64,000 nt of DNA. Source: Mercurialis annua (taxonomy: Eukaryota > Streptophyta > Magnoliopsida > Malpighiales > Euphorbiaceae). This document shows, piece after piece, positions 38,601-52,262 of the stretch (its first letter is position 1; each line of letters begins with the position of its first letter). A model generated the notes under the pieces. The model was not told where the DNA came from, made no database searches, and worked only from the letters and a program-made list of their open reading frames with translations. The DNA lies in contig NC_065573.1 of assembly GCF_937616625.2 (NCBI RefSeq), positions 3,921,001 through 3,985,000 of the forward strand, in the 5' to 3' direction. The translations under genes and the position numbers were made by a program.

Positions 38601-41600
38601 CCAAGAGTTTCACCTTTTTAGCAATTTAAGCAAAATGTTGACAAATATTACGAAACAAATCCAACCGTTTAACCTTTTTTAGCGATTTAAGACAAACTTA
38701 TACAAACGTTACGAAACTAAATCAAACGTTTCATCTTTTTAGCGATGTAAGCCAAACGTTTACAAACGTTTCGAAACAAATCCAAACGTTTCCCCATTTC
38801 AGCGATTTAGGCCATACGTTTAAAACGTTACAAAACAAATCTAAACGTTTCACATTTATAGCAAATGAAGGCAAACGTTTACAAACGTTACGAAACAAAT
38901 CCAAGCGTTTCACCTTTTTAGCAATTTAAGCCAAACATTTACAAACGTTACGAAATAAATCCAAGGGTTTCACCTTTTTGGCAATTTAAGCCAAAGATTT
39001 ACAAACATTTCGAAACAAAACCACACATTTCACCTTTTTAGCGATTGAAGGCAAATGTTTACAAATGTTACGAAACAAATCCAAACGTTTCCCCATTTTA
39101 GCGAATTAAGCCAAACGTTTAAAACGTTACGAAACAAATCCAAACCTTTCACCTCTTTAGCAATTTAAGCCAAACGTTTACAAACGCTACAAAACAAATC
39201 CAAACGTTTCCCATTTTTAGCGATTGAAGGCAAACGTTTACAAACGTTACGAAACAAATCCTAACATTTCACGTATTTAGCAATTTAAGCCAAACTTTAC
39301 GAAACAAAACCAAGCGTTTCACCTTTTTAGCAATTTAAGCCAAATCTTTACAAACGTTATAAAAAATTCCAAGCGTTTCACCTTTTTTGCAATTTAAGCC
39401 AAACATTTACAAACGTTACGAAACAAATCGAAACGTTTCCCCTTTCTATCGATTTAATCCAAAGGTTTAAAAACGGTACGAAACAAATCAAAACCTTTTA
39501 CCTATTTAGCGATTTAAGCCAAACGTTTGCAAACGCTACGAAACAAATCCAAACGTTTCACCTTATTAGCAATTTAAGCCAAACATTTACAAACGGTACG
39601 AAAAAATCCAAACGTTTCACCTTTTTAGCGATTTAAGCCAAACGTTGACAAACGCTACGAAGCAAATCCAAACGTTCCCCCTTTTTAGCGATTTAGGCCA
39701 AACGTTGACAAACGTTCCAAAATAAACCAAACGTTTCCCCTTTTTAGCGATTTAAGCCAAACGTTTAAAAACGTTACGAAACAAAACCAAGTGTTTCCCT
39801 TTTTTAGCAATTCAAGCCGAACGTTTACAAACGTTACGAAACAAATCCAAACGTTTCACCTTTTTAGCGATTTAAGATGAACGTATACAAACTTTACAAA
39901 ACAAAATCAAACGTTTCACGTTTTTAGCGATTTAAGCCAAACGTTTACAAACGTTACGAAACAAATCCAAACGTTTCCCCATTTCAGCAATTTAAGCCAA
40001 ACGTTTAAAACGTTACGAAACAAATCCAAATGTTTCACCTTTTTAGCGATTTAAGCCAAACGTTTACAAACATTACAAAACAAATCCAAACATTTCATCT
40101 TTTTAGCGATTTAAGCCAAACGTTGACAAACGCTACAAAACAAATCCAAACGTGTCACCTTTTTAGCGATTTGAGCCAAACGTTGACAAACGTTACAAAA
40201 CAAATCCAAACGTTACACCTTTTAGCGATTTAAGCTAAACTTTACGAAACAAAACCGAGCGTTTCATCTTTTTAGCAATTTAAGCCAAACGTTTACAAAC
40301 ATTACGAAACAATTCCAAGCGTTTCACCTTTTTTGCAATTTAAGCCAAACGTGTACAAACGTTATGAAACAAATCCAAACATTTCACCTTTTTAGCGATT
40401 TAAGCCAAACATTTACAAACTGTATGAAACAAATCCAAACCTTTTACGATTTTAGCGATTTAAGCCAAACGTTTACAAACGCTACGAAAAAAATCCAAAC
40501 GTTTCAACTTTTTAGCAATTTAAGCCAAACGTTTACAAACAGTACGAAACAAATCCAAACGTTTCTTCTTTTTAGCGATTTAAGCCAAATGTTAACAAAC
40601 GCTACAAAACAAATCCAAACATTTCACCTTTTTAGCGATTTTAGCCAAACTTTGGCAAACGTTACAAAACAAATCCAAACGTTTCACCTTTTTAGCGATT
40701 TAAGCCAAACATTTACAAATGTTACGAAACAAAACCAAACTTTTAAAACGTTACGAAACAAATCCAAACATTTCACATTTTTAGCGATTTAAGCCAAACG
40801 TTTAGAAACGTTACGAAACAAAACCAAGCGTTTCAACTTTTTAGCAATTTAAGCCAAACGTTTACAAACATTACAAAAAAAAATCCAAGCGTTTCACCTT
40901 TTTAGCAATTCAATCCAAACGTTTACAAACGTTAAGAAACAAATCAAAGCGTTTCACCTTTTTAGCAATTTAAGCCAAACATTTACAAACGTTACGAAAC
41001 AAATCCAAATGTTTCACCTTTTTAGCAATTTAAGCCAAACATTTACAAACGTTACGAAACAAATCAAAAAGTTTCCCATTTTTAGCGATTTAAGCCAAAT
41101 ATTTACCAAGGTTATGAAACAAATCCAAATCTTTCATGTTTTTAGCAATTTGAACCAAATGTTAACAAACGTTACGAAAAAAATACAAGCGTTTCATCTT
41201 TTTAGCAATTTAAGCCAAACGTTTACAAACGTTACGAAACAAATCCAAGTGTTTCAACTTTTTTAGCAATTTAAGCGAAACGTTTAGAAAAGTAACGAAA
41301 CAAATCCAAACGTATCACCGTTTTAGCAATTTAATTCAAACGTTTACAAACGTAACGAAACAAATCCAAACGTTTCCCCTTTTTAGCAATTTAAGCCAAA
41401 CGTTTACAAACGTTACGAAACAAATCCAAACGTTTCACCTTTTTAGCGATTTAAGCCAAACGTTTACAAACGTTACGAAACAAATCAAAAAGTTTCACAT
41501 TTTTAGCGATTTAAGCCAAATATTTACAAAGGTTATGAAACAAATCCAAATGTTTCATCTTTTTAGCAATTTGAGCCAAACGTTAACAAACGTTACGAAA

Positions 41601-42170
41601 AAAAACAAGCGTTTCACCTTTTTAGCAATTTATGCAAATAGTTTACAAACGTTACGAAATAAATCCAAGTGTTTCAACTTTTTAGCAATTTAAGAGAAAC
41701 GTTTACAAAACTTACTGAACAAATCCAAACGTTTCCCCTTTTTAGAATTTAAGTCAAACGTTTACAAACGTTTCGAAACAAATCCAAACGTTTCCCATTT
41801 TCAGAAAATTAAGCCAAACGTTTACAAATGTTATGAAACAAATCCAAGCGTTTCCCCTTTTTAACGATTTAAGCCAAATATTGACAAACGCTACGAAACA
41901 AATCCAAACGTTTCACCTTTTTAGCGAATTAAGCCAAACGTTGACAAACGTTACAAAACAAATCCAAACATTTCACCTTTTTAGCGATTTAAGCCAAACG
42001 TTTACAAATGTTACGAAACAAAACCAAACTTTTAAAACGTTACGAAACAAATCCAAACGTTTCACATTTTTAGCGATTTAAGCCAAACGTTTAGAAACGC
42101 TACGAAACAAAACCAAGCGTTTCACCTTTTTAGCAATTTAAGCCAAATGTTAACAAATATTACAAAAAAA
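35334..42170 (+). repeat. Large satellite duplication, copy A (about 6.84 kb)
   Basis: The order of variant and shortened monomers here is repeated in 42171-49309. Matching landmarks: 35671/42508, 37664/44559, 38731/45744, 40364/47502, 41833/48972. The offset grows from 6837 to about 7139 through small insertions in copy B. Boundaries are approximate. Confidence 0.8.
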
Positions 42171-45100
42171 TCCAAACGTTTCACCTTTTTAGCGATTTAA
42201 GCCAAATGTTAACAAACGCAACGAAACAAATACAAGTGTTCCACCTTTTTAGCAATTTAAACCAAACGTTTCAAACATTACGAAACAAAACCAAATGTTC
42301 CATCTTTTTAGCGTTTTAAGCCAAATGTTTACGAACGTTAGAAAACAAATCCAAAACTTTCACCTTTTTAGAGATTTAAGCCAAACGTTTACAAAAGTTA
42401 CAAAACGAGTCCAAATGTTTCACTGTTTTAGCAATTTAAATTCAAACGTTCCACCTTTTTAGTGATTTAAGCCAATAGATTACAAACGTTAAGAAACAAA
42501 TCACAAAGATTTCACCTTTTTAGCAATTTAAACCAATCGTTTGACCTTTTTAGTGGTTTAAGCCAAACGTTTACAAACGTTCCGAAACGAATCCAAACGT
42601 TTCACCTTTTGAGCGATTTAAGCCAAACGTTTAGAAACGATATGAATAAAATCCAAACGTTTCACCTTTTTAGCGATTTAGGCCAAACATTTACAAACGT
42701 TACGAAACTAATGCAAATGTTTAAAACGTTGCGAAACCCTTTTTAGCAATTTAGGCCAAACGTTACAAAACAAATCCAAACGTTTCACCTTTTTAGTGAA
42801 TTAAGCCAAACGTTTACACACGTTAGAAAACAAAACCAAACGTTTCACCTTTTTAGCGATTTAAGCCAAACGTTTACAAACGTTAAGAAACAAAACCAAA
42901 CGTTTCACCTTTTTAGCTATTTAAGCTAAACGTTTACAAACATTGTGAAACAAATCCAATCGTTTACAAACGCTATGAAACAAATCCAAAACGTTTTACC
43001 GTTTTAGCAATTTATGACAAACGTTTACAAACGTTACGAAACTAATCCAAACGTTTCCCCGTTTTTAGCGATTTAAGCCGAACGTTTACAAACATTATGA
43101 AACAAAACCATACGTTTCCCCTTTTTAGCTATTTAAGCCAAACGTTAACAAAAGTTACAAAATAAAACCAAACGTTGAACCTTTTTAGCGATTTAAGGTG
43201 AAACACTTATATTTGTTTCGTAACGTTTGTAAAGTCGAACATTTACAATGTTACAAAACAAATCCAAACGTTTCATCTTTTTAGAGATTTAAGCCAAATG
43301 TTTACAAACGCTACGAAACAAATACAAGTGTTTCACCTTTTTAGCAATTTAAACCAAACCTTTACAAACGTTACGAAATAAAACCAAATGTTTCACCTAT
43401 TTAGCTTTTTAATCCAAATGTTTACAAACGTTACAAAACAAATCCATGCCAAACGTTTATAAACGTTACGAAACAAATCCATACGTTTCACCTTTTTAGC
43501 AATTTTAATCCAAACATTTAACTTTTTTAGCAATTTAAGCCAAACGTTTACAAATGTTACGAAACAAATCCAAATATTTCACCTTTTTAGCAATTTAAGC
43601 GAAACGTTTCATCTTTTTAGCTATTTAAGCCTAATGTTTACAAACGTTACGAAACAAATCCAAACGTTTCACCTTTTTAGCGTTTTAAGCCAAACATTTC
43701 AAACTTACGAATCAAATCCAAACGCTTCACCTTTTTTGTGATTTAGGCCAAACATTTACAAACGTTACGAAACTAATCCAAACGTTTAAAACGTTGCGAA
43801 ACCCTTTTTAGGAATTTAAGACAAATGTTTACAAACGTTACGAAATAAATCCAAACGTTTCACCTTTTTAGCAATTTAAACCAAACATTTACAAACGTTA
43901 CGAAATAAAACCAAAAGTTTCACCTTTTTAGCGATTTAAGCCAAAGATTTACAAACGTTACGAAAACAATCCAAATGTTTCACCTTTTTAGCGATATAAG
44001 CCAAACGTTAAAAACGTTACGAAACAAATCCAAACGTTTCACTTTTTTAGCGATTTAAGCCAAACGTGTACAAACATTACGAAACAAATCCAAACGTTTC
44101 CCTTTTTTAGCGATTTAAGCCAAACGTTACGAAACAAATCCAAACGTTTCACATTATTAGCGATTGAAGCCAAACATTTACAAACGTTATGAAACAAATC
44201 CAAACGTTCCACATATTTAGCAATTTAAGATAAACGTTACGAAACAAAACCAAGCGTTTCACCTTTTTAGCAATTTAAACCAAACCATTAGAAACATAAC
44301 GAAATAAATCCAAGCGTTTCACCTTTTTAGCAATTTAAGCCAAACGTTTCCAAACGTTACGAAACAAATCCAAACGTTTCACCTTTTTAGCAATTTAAGA
44401 TAAACGTTTACAAATGTTGCAAAACGAATCCAAACGTTTAACCTTTTTAACGATTTAAGTCAAAAGTTTACAAACGTTACGAAACAAATCCAAACGTTTC
44501 ACCTTTTTAGCCATTTAAGCCAAACGTTTACAAACGTTACAAAAAAAATCCAAACGGTTCACTTTTTTAGCGATTTAAGCCAAACGTTTACAAATGTTTC
44601 GAAACAAATCCAAACGTTTTGCCTTTTAAGAAATTTAATCCAAACGTTTACAATTGTTACGAAACAAATCCAAACGTTTAGAAACGTTACGAAACAAAAC
44701 CAAACGTTTAAAACGTTACGAAACAAATCCAAACGTTTCACATTTTTAGCGATTTAAGCCAAACCTTTACAAACGTTACGAAACAAAACCAAGCGTTTCA
44801 CCTTTTTAGCAATTACGCCAAACGTTAACAAATGTTACGAAACAAATCCAAGCGATTCACCTTTTTAGCAATTTAAGCCAAACGTTTATAAACGTTCTGA
44901 AATAAATGCAAGCGATTCACCTTTTTAGTAATTTAGGCCAAATGTTTACAAACGTTAAGAAACAAATCCAAGCGTTTCACCTTTTAAGCAATTTAATCCA
45001 AACGTTTACAAACGCTACAAAACAACTACAAACGTTTAACCTCTTTAGCGATTAAGCCGAACGTTTATAAACATTACGAAACAAAACCAAACATTTCACC

Positions 45101-48100
45101 TTTTCAGCAATTTAAGCCAAACATTTACTAACATTACGAAACAAATCCAAACATTTCCCCATTTTAGCGATTTAAGCCAAACGTTTAAAACGTTACGAAA
45201 CAAATACAAACATTTCACTTTTTTAGCGATTTATGCCAAACGTTTATAAACGCTACGAAATAAATCCAAACGTTTCCCCATTTTAGCGATTTAAGCCAAA
45301 CGTTTAAAACGTTACGAAACAAATCCAAACATTTCACCTTTTTAGCGATTTATGCCAAACATTTATAAACGCTATGAAATAAATCCAAAAGTTTCGTCTT
45401 TTTAGCAATTGAAGCCAAACGTTTACAAACGTTACTAAACAAATCCAAATGTTTCACCTTTTAAGCGATTTAAGCCAAACGTTTACAAACAATATAAAAC
45501 AAATCCAAACATTACGAAACAAAACCAAACGTTTACAAAAGTTATGAAACAAATCCATGCGTTTCACCTTTTTAGCAATTTAATCCAAACGTGTACAAAC
45601 GTTGCGAAACAAATCGAAGAGTTTCACCTTTTTAGCAATTTAAGCAAAATGTTTACAAATATTACGAAACAAATACAAACGTTTAACCTTTTTAGCGATT
45701 TAAGAGAAACATATACAAACGTTACGAAACTAAATCAAACGTTTCATCTTTTTAGCGATTTAAGCCAAATGTTTACAAACGTTTCGAAACAAATCCAAAT
45801 GTTTCCCCATTTCAGCGATTTAGGCCAAACGTTTAAAACGTTACAAAAAAAATCTAAACGTTTCACACTTATAGCGACTGAAGGCAAACGTTTACAAGCG
45901 TTACGAAACAAATCCAAGCGTTTCACCATTTTAGCAATTTAAGCCAAACATTTACAAACGTTACGAAATAAATCCAAGCGTTTCACCTTTTTGGCAATTT
46001 AAGCCAAAGATTTACAAACATTTCGAAACAAAACCACATATTTCACCTTTTTAGCGATTGAAGGCAAATGTTTACAAATGTTACGAAATAAATCAAAAAC
46101 GTTTCCTCATTTTAGCGAATTAAGCCAAACGTTTAAAACGTTACGAAAAAAATCCAAACCTTTCACCTCTTTAGCAATTTAAGCCAAACGTTTACAAACG
46201 TTACAAAACAAATCCAAACGTTTCCCATATTTAGCGATTGAAGGTAAACGTTTACAAACGTTATGAAACAAATCCCAACGTTTCACATATTTAGCAATTT
46301 AAGCCAAATTTTACGAAACAAAACCAAGCGTTTCACCTTTTTAGCAATTTAAGCCAAACCTTTACAAACGTTATAAATAAATTCCAAGCGTTGCACCTTT
46401 TTTGCAATTTAAGCCAAACATTTACAAACGTTACAAAACAAATCGAAACGTTTCCCCTTTCTATCGATTTAAGCCAAACGTTTACAAACGGTACGAAACA
46501 AATCAAAACCTTTTACCTTTTTAGCGATTTAAGCCAAACGTTTACAAACGCTACGAAACAAATCCAAACGTTTCCCATTTTTAGCAATTTACGCCAAACA
46601 TTTACAAACGGTACGAAACAAATCCAAACGTTTCACCTTTTTAGCGATTTAAGCCAAACGTTGACAAACGCTACGAAACAAAGCCAAAAGTTTCACCTTT
46701 TTGCGATTTAGGCCAAACGTTGACAAACGTTCCAAAATAAATCCAAACGTTTCACCTTTTTAGCGATTTAAGCCAAACGTTTACAAACGTTACGAAACAA
46801 ATCCAAACATTTCACATTTTTAGCGATTTAAGCCAAACGTTTACAAACGTTACGAAACAAAACCAAGCGTTTCACATTTTTAGCAATTTAAGCCAAATGT
46901 TTCCAAACATTACAAAACAAATCCAAGTGTTTCCCTTTTTTAGCAATTCAAGCCGAACGTTTACAAACGTTACGAAACAAATCCAAACGTTTCACCTTTT
47001 TAGCGACTTAAGATGAACGTATACAAACTTTACAAAACAAAATCAAACGTTTCACGTTTTTAGCGATTTAAGCCAAACGTTTACAAACGTTACGAAACAA
47101 ATCCAAACGTTTCCCCATTTCAGCAATTTAAGCCAAACGTTTAAAACGTTACGAAACAAATCTAAATGTTTCACCTTTTTAGCGATTTAAGCCAAACGTT
47201 TACAAACGTTACGAAACAAATCCAAACATTTCACCTTTTTAGCGATTTAAGCCAAACGTTGACAAACGCTACAAAACAAATCTAAACATTTCACCTTTTT
47301 AGCGATTTGAGCCAAACGTTGACAAACGTTACAAAACAAACCCAAACGTTTCCCCTTTTAGCGATTTAAGCCAAACTTTACGAAAACAAAACCGAGCGTT
47401 TCACCTTTTTAGCAATTTAAGCCAAACGTTTACAAACGTTACGAAACAATTCCAAGCGTTTCACCTTTTTTTGCAATTTAAGCCAAACTTGTACAAACGT
47501 TATGAAACAAATCCAAACGTTTCACCTTTTTAGCGATTTAAGCCAAACATTTACAAACGGTATGAAACAAATCCAAACCTTTTACGATTTTAGCGATTTA
47601 AGCCAAACGTTTACAAACGCTACGAAAAAAATCCAAACATTTCACCTTTTTAGCAATTTAAGCCAAATGTTTACAAACGGTACGAAACAAATCCATACGT
47701 TTCTTCTTTTTAGCGATTTAAGCCAACTGTTAACAAACGCTACAAAACAAATCCAAACATTTCACCTTTTTAGCGATTTTAGCCAAACGTTGACAAACGT
47801 TACAAAACAAATCCAAACGTTTCACCTTTTTAGCGATTTAAGCCAAACATTTACAAATGTTACGAAACAAAACCAAACTTTTAAAACGCTACGAAACAAA
47901 TCCAAACATTTCACAATTTTAGCGATTTAAGCCAAACGTTTAGAAACGTTACGAAACAAAACCAAGCGTTTCAACTTTTTAGCAATTTAAGCCAAACGTT
48001 TACAAACATTACAAAAAAAATCCAAGCGTTTCACCTTATTAGCAATTCAATCCAAACGTTTACAAACGCTAAGAAACAAATCAAAGCGTTTCACCTTTTT

Positions 48101-49309
48101 AGCAATTTAAGCAAACATTTACAAACGTTACGAAACAAATCCAAACGTTTCACCTTTTTAGCAATTTAAGCCAAACATTTACAAACGTTACGAAACAAAT
48201 CAAAAAGTTTCACATTTTTAGCGATTTAAGCCAAATATTTACCACGGTTATGAAACAAATCCAAATGTTTCATGTTTTTAGCAATTTGAGCCAAACGTTA
48301 ACAAACGTTACGAAAAAATACAAGCGTTTCATCTTTTTAGCAATTTAAGTCAAACGTTTACAAACGTTACGAAACAAATCCAAGTGTTTCAACTTTTTTA
48401 GCAATTTAAGCGAAACGTTTATAAAAGTTACGAAACAAATCCAAACGTATCACCGTTTTAGCAATTTAAGGCAAACGTTTACAAACGTTACCAAACAAAT
48501 CCAAACGTTTCCCCTTTTTAGCAATTTAAGCCAAACGTTTACAAACGTTACGAAACAAATCCGAACGTTTCACCTTTTTAGCGATTTAAGCCAAACGTTT
48601 ACAAACGTTACGAAACAAATCAAAAAGTTTCACATTTTTAGCGATTTAAGCCAAATATTTACAAAGGTTATGAAACAAATCCAAATGTTTCATCTTTTTA
48701 GCAATTTGAGCCAAACGTTAACAAACGTTACGAAAAAAATACAAGCGTTTCACCTTTTTAGCAATTTAAGCAAATAGTTTACAAACGTTACGAAACAAAT
48801 CCAAGTGTTTCAACTTTTTAGCAATTTAAGCGAAACGTTTACAAAAGTTACTAAACAAATCCAAACGTTTCCCCTTTTTAGAATTTAAGTCAAACGTTTA
48901 CAAACGTTTCGAAACAAATCCAAACGTTTCCCCTTTTCAGAAAATTAAGCCAAACGTTTACAAATGTTATGAAACAAATCCAAGCGTTTCCCCTTTTTAA
49001 CGATTTAAGCCAAATATTGACAAACGCTACGAAACAAATCCAAACGTTTCACCTTTTTAGCGATTTAAGCCAAACGTTGACAAACGTTACAAAACAAATC
49101 CAAACGTTTAACCTTTTTTTTGCGATTTAAGCCAAACGTTTACAAATGTTACGAAATAAAACCAAACTTTTAAAACGTTACGAAACAAATCCAAACGTTT
49201 CACATTTTTAGCAATTTAAGCCAAACGTTTAGAAACGCTACGAAACAAAACCAAGCGTTTCACCTTTTTAGCAATTTAAGCTAAATGTTAACAAGCATTA
49301 CAAAAAAAT
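42171..49309 (+). repeat. Large satellite duplication, copy B (about 7.14 kb)
   Basis: Tandem partner of 35334-42170. It differs by point changes, an extra pair of monomers near 45265-45390 and the inverted 37-bp patch at 43197-43233. Its last 1.1 kb (from about 48181) also begins the first 4.08-kb higher-order unit. Confidence 0.8.
43197..43233 (-). repeat. 37-bp inverted satellite fragment
   Basis: Reverse complement of a satellite piece (GGTGAAACACTT at one end, AACGTTTGTAAA at the other), inserted between ATTTAA and GTCGAAC. Copy A has the uninterrupted junction GATTTAAGTCGAAC near 36331. The closest source is the direct sequence at about 43302-43338, with two differences. Confidence 0.85.
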
Positions 49310-52262
49310 CCAAGCGTTTCACCTTTTTAGCAATTTAAGCCAAACGTTTATAAAGGTTACGAAACAAATCCAAATGTTTTACCTTTTTAGCGATTTAAGC
49401 CAAACGTTTACAAACATTAAGAAACAAATCCAAATGTTTAATCTTTTTAGCGATTTGAGCCAAACATTTACAAACGTTACGAAAAAAATCCAAGCGTTTC
49501 ACCTTTTTAGCAATTTTAACCAAACGTTTACAAACATTACGAAACAAATCCAAGTGTTTGACCTTTATAGCAATTTATGCGAAACGTTTACAAAAGTTAC
49601 GAAACAAATCAAAACGTTTAACCTTTTTAGCGATTTAAGGCAAACGTTTACAAACTTTACGAAACAAATCTAAAGTTTTACCTTTTTAGCGATTTAAGCC
49701 AAACGTTTACAAACGTTACCAAACAAATCCAAACGTTTCACCTTTTTAGCGATTTAAGCCAAACGTTTACAAATGTTTCGAAACAAATCAAAACGTTTTG
49801 CCTTTTTAGCAATTTAAGCCAAACGTTTACAATTGTTATGAAACAATTCCAAACATTTCACCTTTTTAGCGATTTAAGCCACAAAATTTCGAAGTTACGA
49901 AACAAATCCAAACGTTTCCAATTTTTAGCGATTGAAGGCAACCGTTTAAAAACGTTATGAATTAAATCCAAACGTTTCACATATTTATCAATTTAAACCA
50001 AACTTTAAGAAACAAAACCGAGCGTCTCACCTTTTTAGCAATTTAAGCCAAACATTTACAAACGTTACGAAACAAATCCAAACGTTTCCCCTTTTTAGCG
50101 ATTTAAGCCAAACGTTTACAAACGGTACGAAAAAATTCCAAACCTTTTACCTTTTTAGCGATTTAAGCCAAACGTTTACAAACGCTACAAAACAAATCCA
50201 AGGGTTTTACCTTTTTAGCAATTTAAGCCAGACGTTTACAAACGTTATGAAACAAATCCAAACTTTCACCTTTTTAGAGATTTAAGCCAAATGTTAAGAA
50301 ACGCTACGAAACAAATCAAAACGTTTCACCTTTTTAGCGATTTAAGCCAAACGTTGACAAATGTTAAAAAACAAATCCAAACGTTTCACCTTTTTAGTGA
50401 TTTAAGCCAAACGTTTACAAACGTTATGAAACAAAACCAAACTTTTAAAACGTTACGAAACAAAACCAAACGTTTCACATTTTTAGCAATTTAAGGCAAA
50501 CGTTTACAAACGTTACGAAACAAAACCAAGCGTTTCACCTTTTTAGCAATTTAAGCCAAACGTTTACAAACAGTACAAAACAAATCCAAGCATTTTCCCT
50601 TTTTAGCAATTCAAACCAAACGTTTACAAACATTACGAAACAAATCCAAACGTTTCCCCATTTCAGCAATTTCAGCCAAACGTTTAAAACGTGACGAAAC
50701 AAATCGAAATGTTTCGCCTTTTTAGAGATTTAAGCCAAACGTTTACAAACTTACAAAACAAATCCAAACGTTTCCCCTTTTTAGCAATTTATGCCAAACG
50801 TTGACGAACGCTACAAAACAAATCCAAACGTTTCACCTTTTAAGCGATTTAAGCCAAACGTTGAAAAACGTTACCAAACAAATCCAAACGTTTCACCTTT
50901 TTAGCCATTTTAGCTAAACTTTATGAAACAAAACTGAGCGTTTCACCTTTTTAGCTATTTAAGCCAAACGTTTACAAACGTTACGAAACAATTCCAAGCG
51001 TTTCACCTTTTTTGCAATTTAAGCCAAACGTGTACAAACGTTACGAAACATATCCAAACGTTTCACCTTTTTAGCGATTCAAGCCAAACGTTTACAAACG
51101 GTACGAAACAAATCCAAACCTTTTACGTTTTTAACGATTTAAGCCAAACATTTAAAACGCTACAAAACAAATCCAAACGTTTCACCTTTTCAACAATTTA
51201 AGCCAAACGTTTACAAATGGTACGAAACAAATTCAAAGGTTTCACCTTTTTAGCGATTTAAGCCAAACGTTGAAAAACTCTACAAAACAAATCCAAACGT
51301 TTCACCTTTTTGGCGATTTAAACCAAACGTTGACAAACGTTACAAAAAAAATCCAAACGTTTCGCATTTTGAGCGATTTAAACCAAACGTGTACAAATGT
51401 TACGAAACAAAACCAAACTTTTAAAACGTTACGAAACAAATCCAAATATTTCACATTTTTAGCTATTTAAGCCAAACGTTTACAAACGTTACAAAACAAA
51501 ACCAAGCGTTTCAACTTTTTAGTAATTTAAGCCAAAAGTTTACAAACATTAAAAAAACAATTCAAGCGTTTCCCCTTCTTAGAAATTCTAGCCAAACGTT
51601 TACAAACGTTAAGAAACAAATCAAAGTGTTTCACCTTTTTAACAATTTAAGCCAAATGTTTACAAACGTTACGAAACAAATCTAAACGTTTCACCTTTTT
51701 AGCGATTTAAGCCAAACGTTTACAAACGTTACGAAACAAATAAAAAAAGTTTCACCTTTTTAGCAATTTAAGCCATACATTTACAAAGGTTATGAAACAA
51801 ATCCAAATGTTTCATCTTTTTAGCAATTTGAGCCAAACATTAACAAACGTTACGAAAAAAATACAAGCGTTTCACCTTTTTAGCAATTTAAGCCAAACAT
51901 TTACAAATGTTACGAAACAAATCCAAGTGTTTCAACTTTTTAGCAATTTAAGCGAAACGTTTACAAAAGTTACGAAAAAAATCCAAATGGTTCCCGTATT
52001 TAGCGATTTAAGTCAAACGTTTACAAACGTTACAAAACAAATCGAAATGTTTCACCTTTTTAGCAATTTAAGCCAAACGTTTACAAACGTTACGAAACAA
52101 ATCCAAGCGTTTCACCTTTTTATCGATTTAAGGCAAATATTGACAAACGCTACGAAATCAATCCAAACATTTCACCTTTTTAGCAATTTAAACCAAACGT
52201 TGACGAACGTTACAAAATAATTCCAAACGTTTCACCTTTTTAATGATTTAAACCAAACGTTT
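48181..52262 (+). repeat. 4.08-kb higher-order repeat, unit 1
   Basis: 68-monomer block. It aligns to the next unit with an offset of 4082, starting at ACAAACGTTACGAAAC then AAATCAAAAAG. Marker series include the TTTACCACGGTTATG monomer (48240), the AACCTTTTTTTTGCG monomer (49110) and ACAAAATTTCGAAG (49882). Confidence 0.88.

Noticed and set aside
37664..45929. Minus-strand open frames beginning MKRLDLFRN, repeated in the array
   Set aside because: Antisense shadow of the same satellite; open only where CpG or other changes remove the regular stop.
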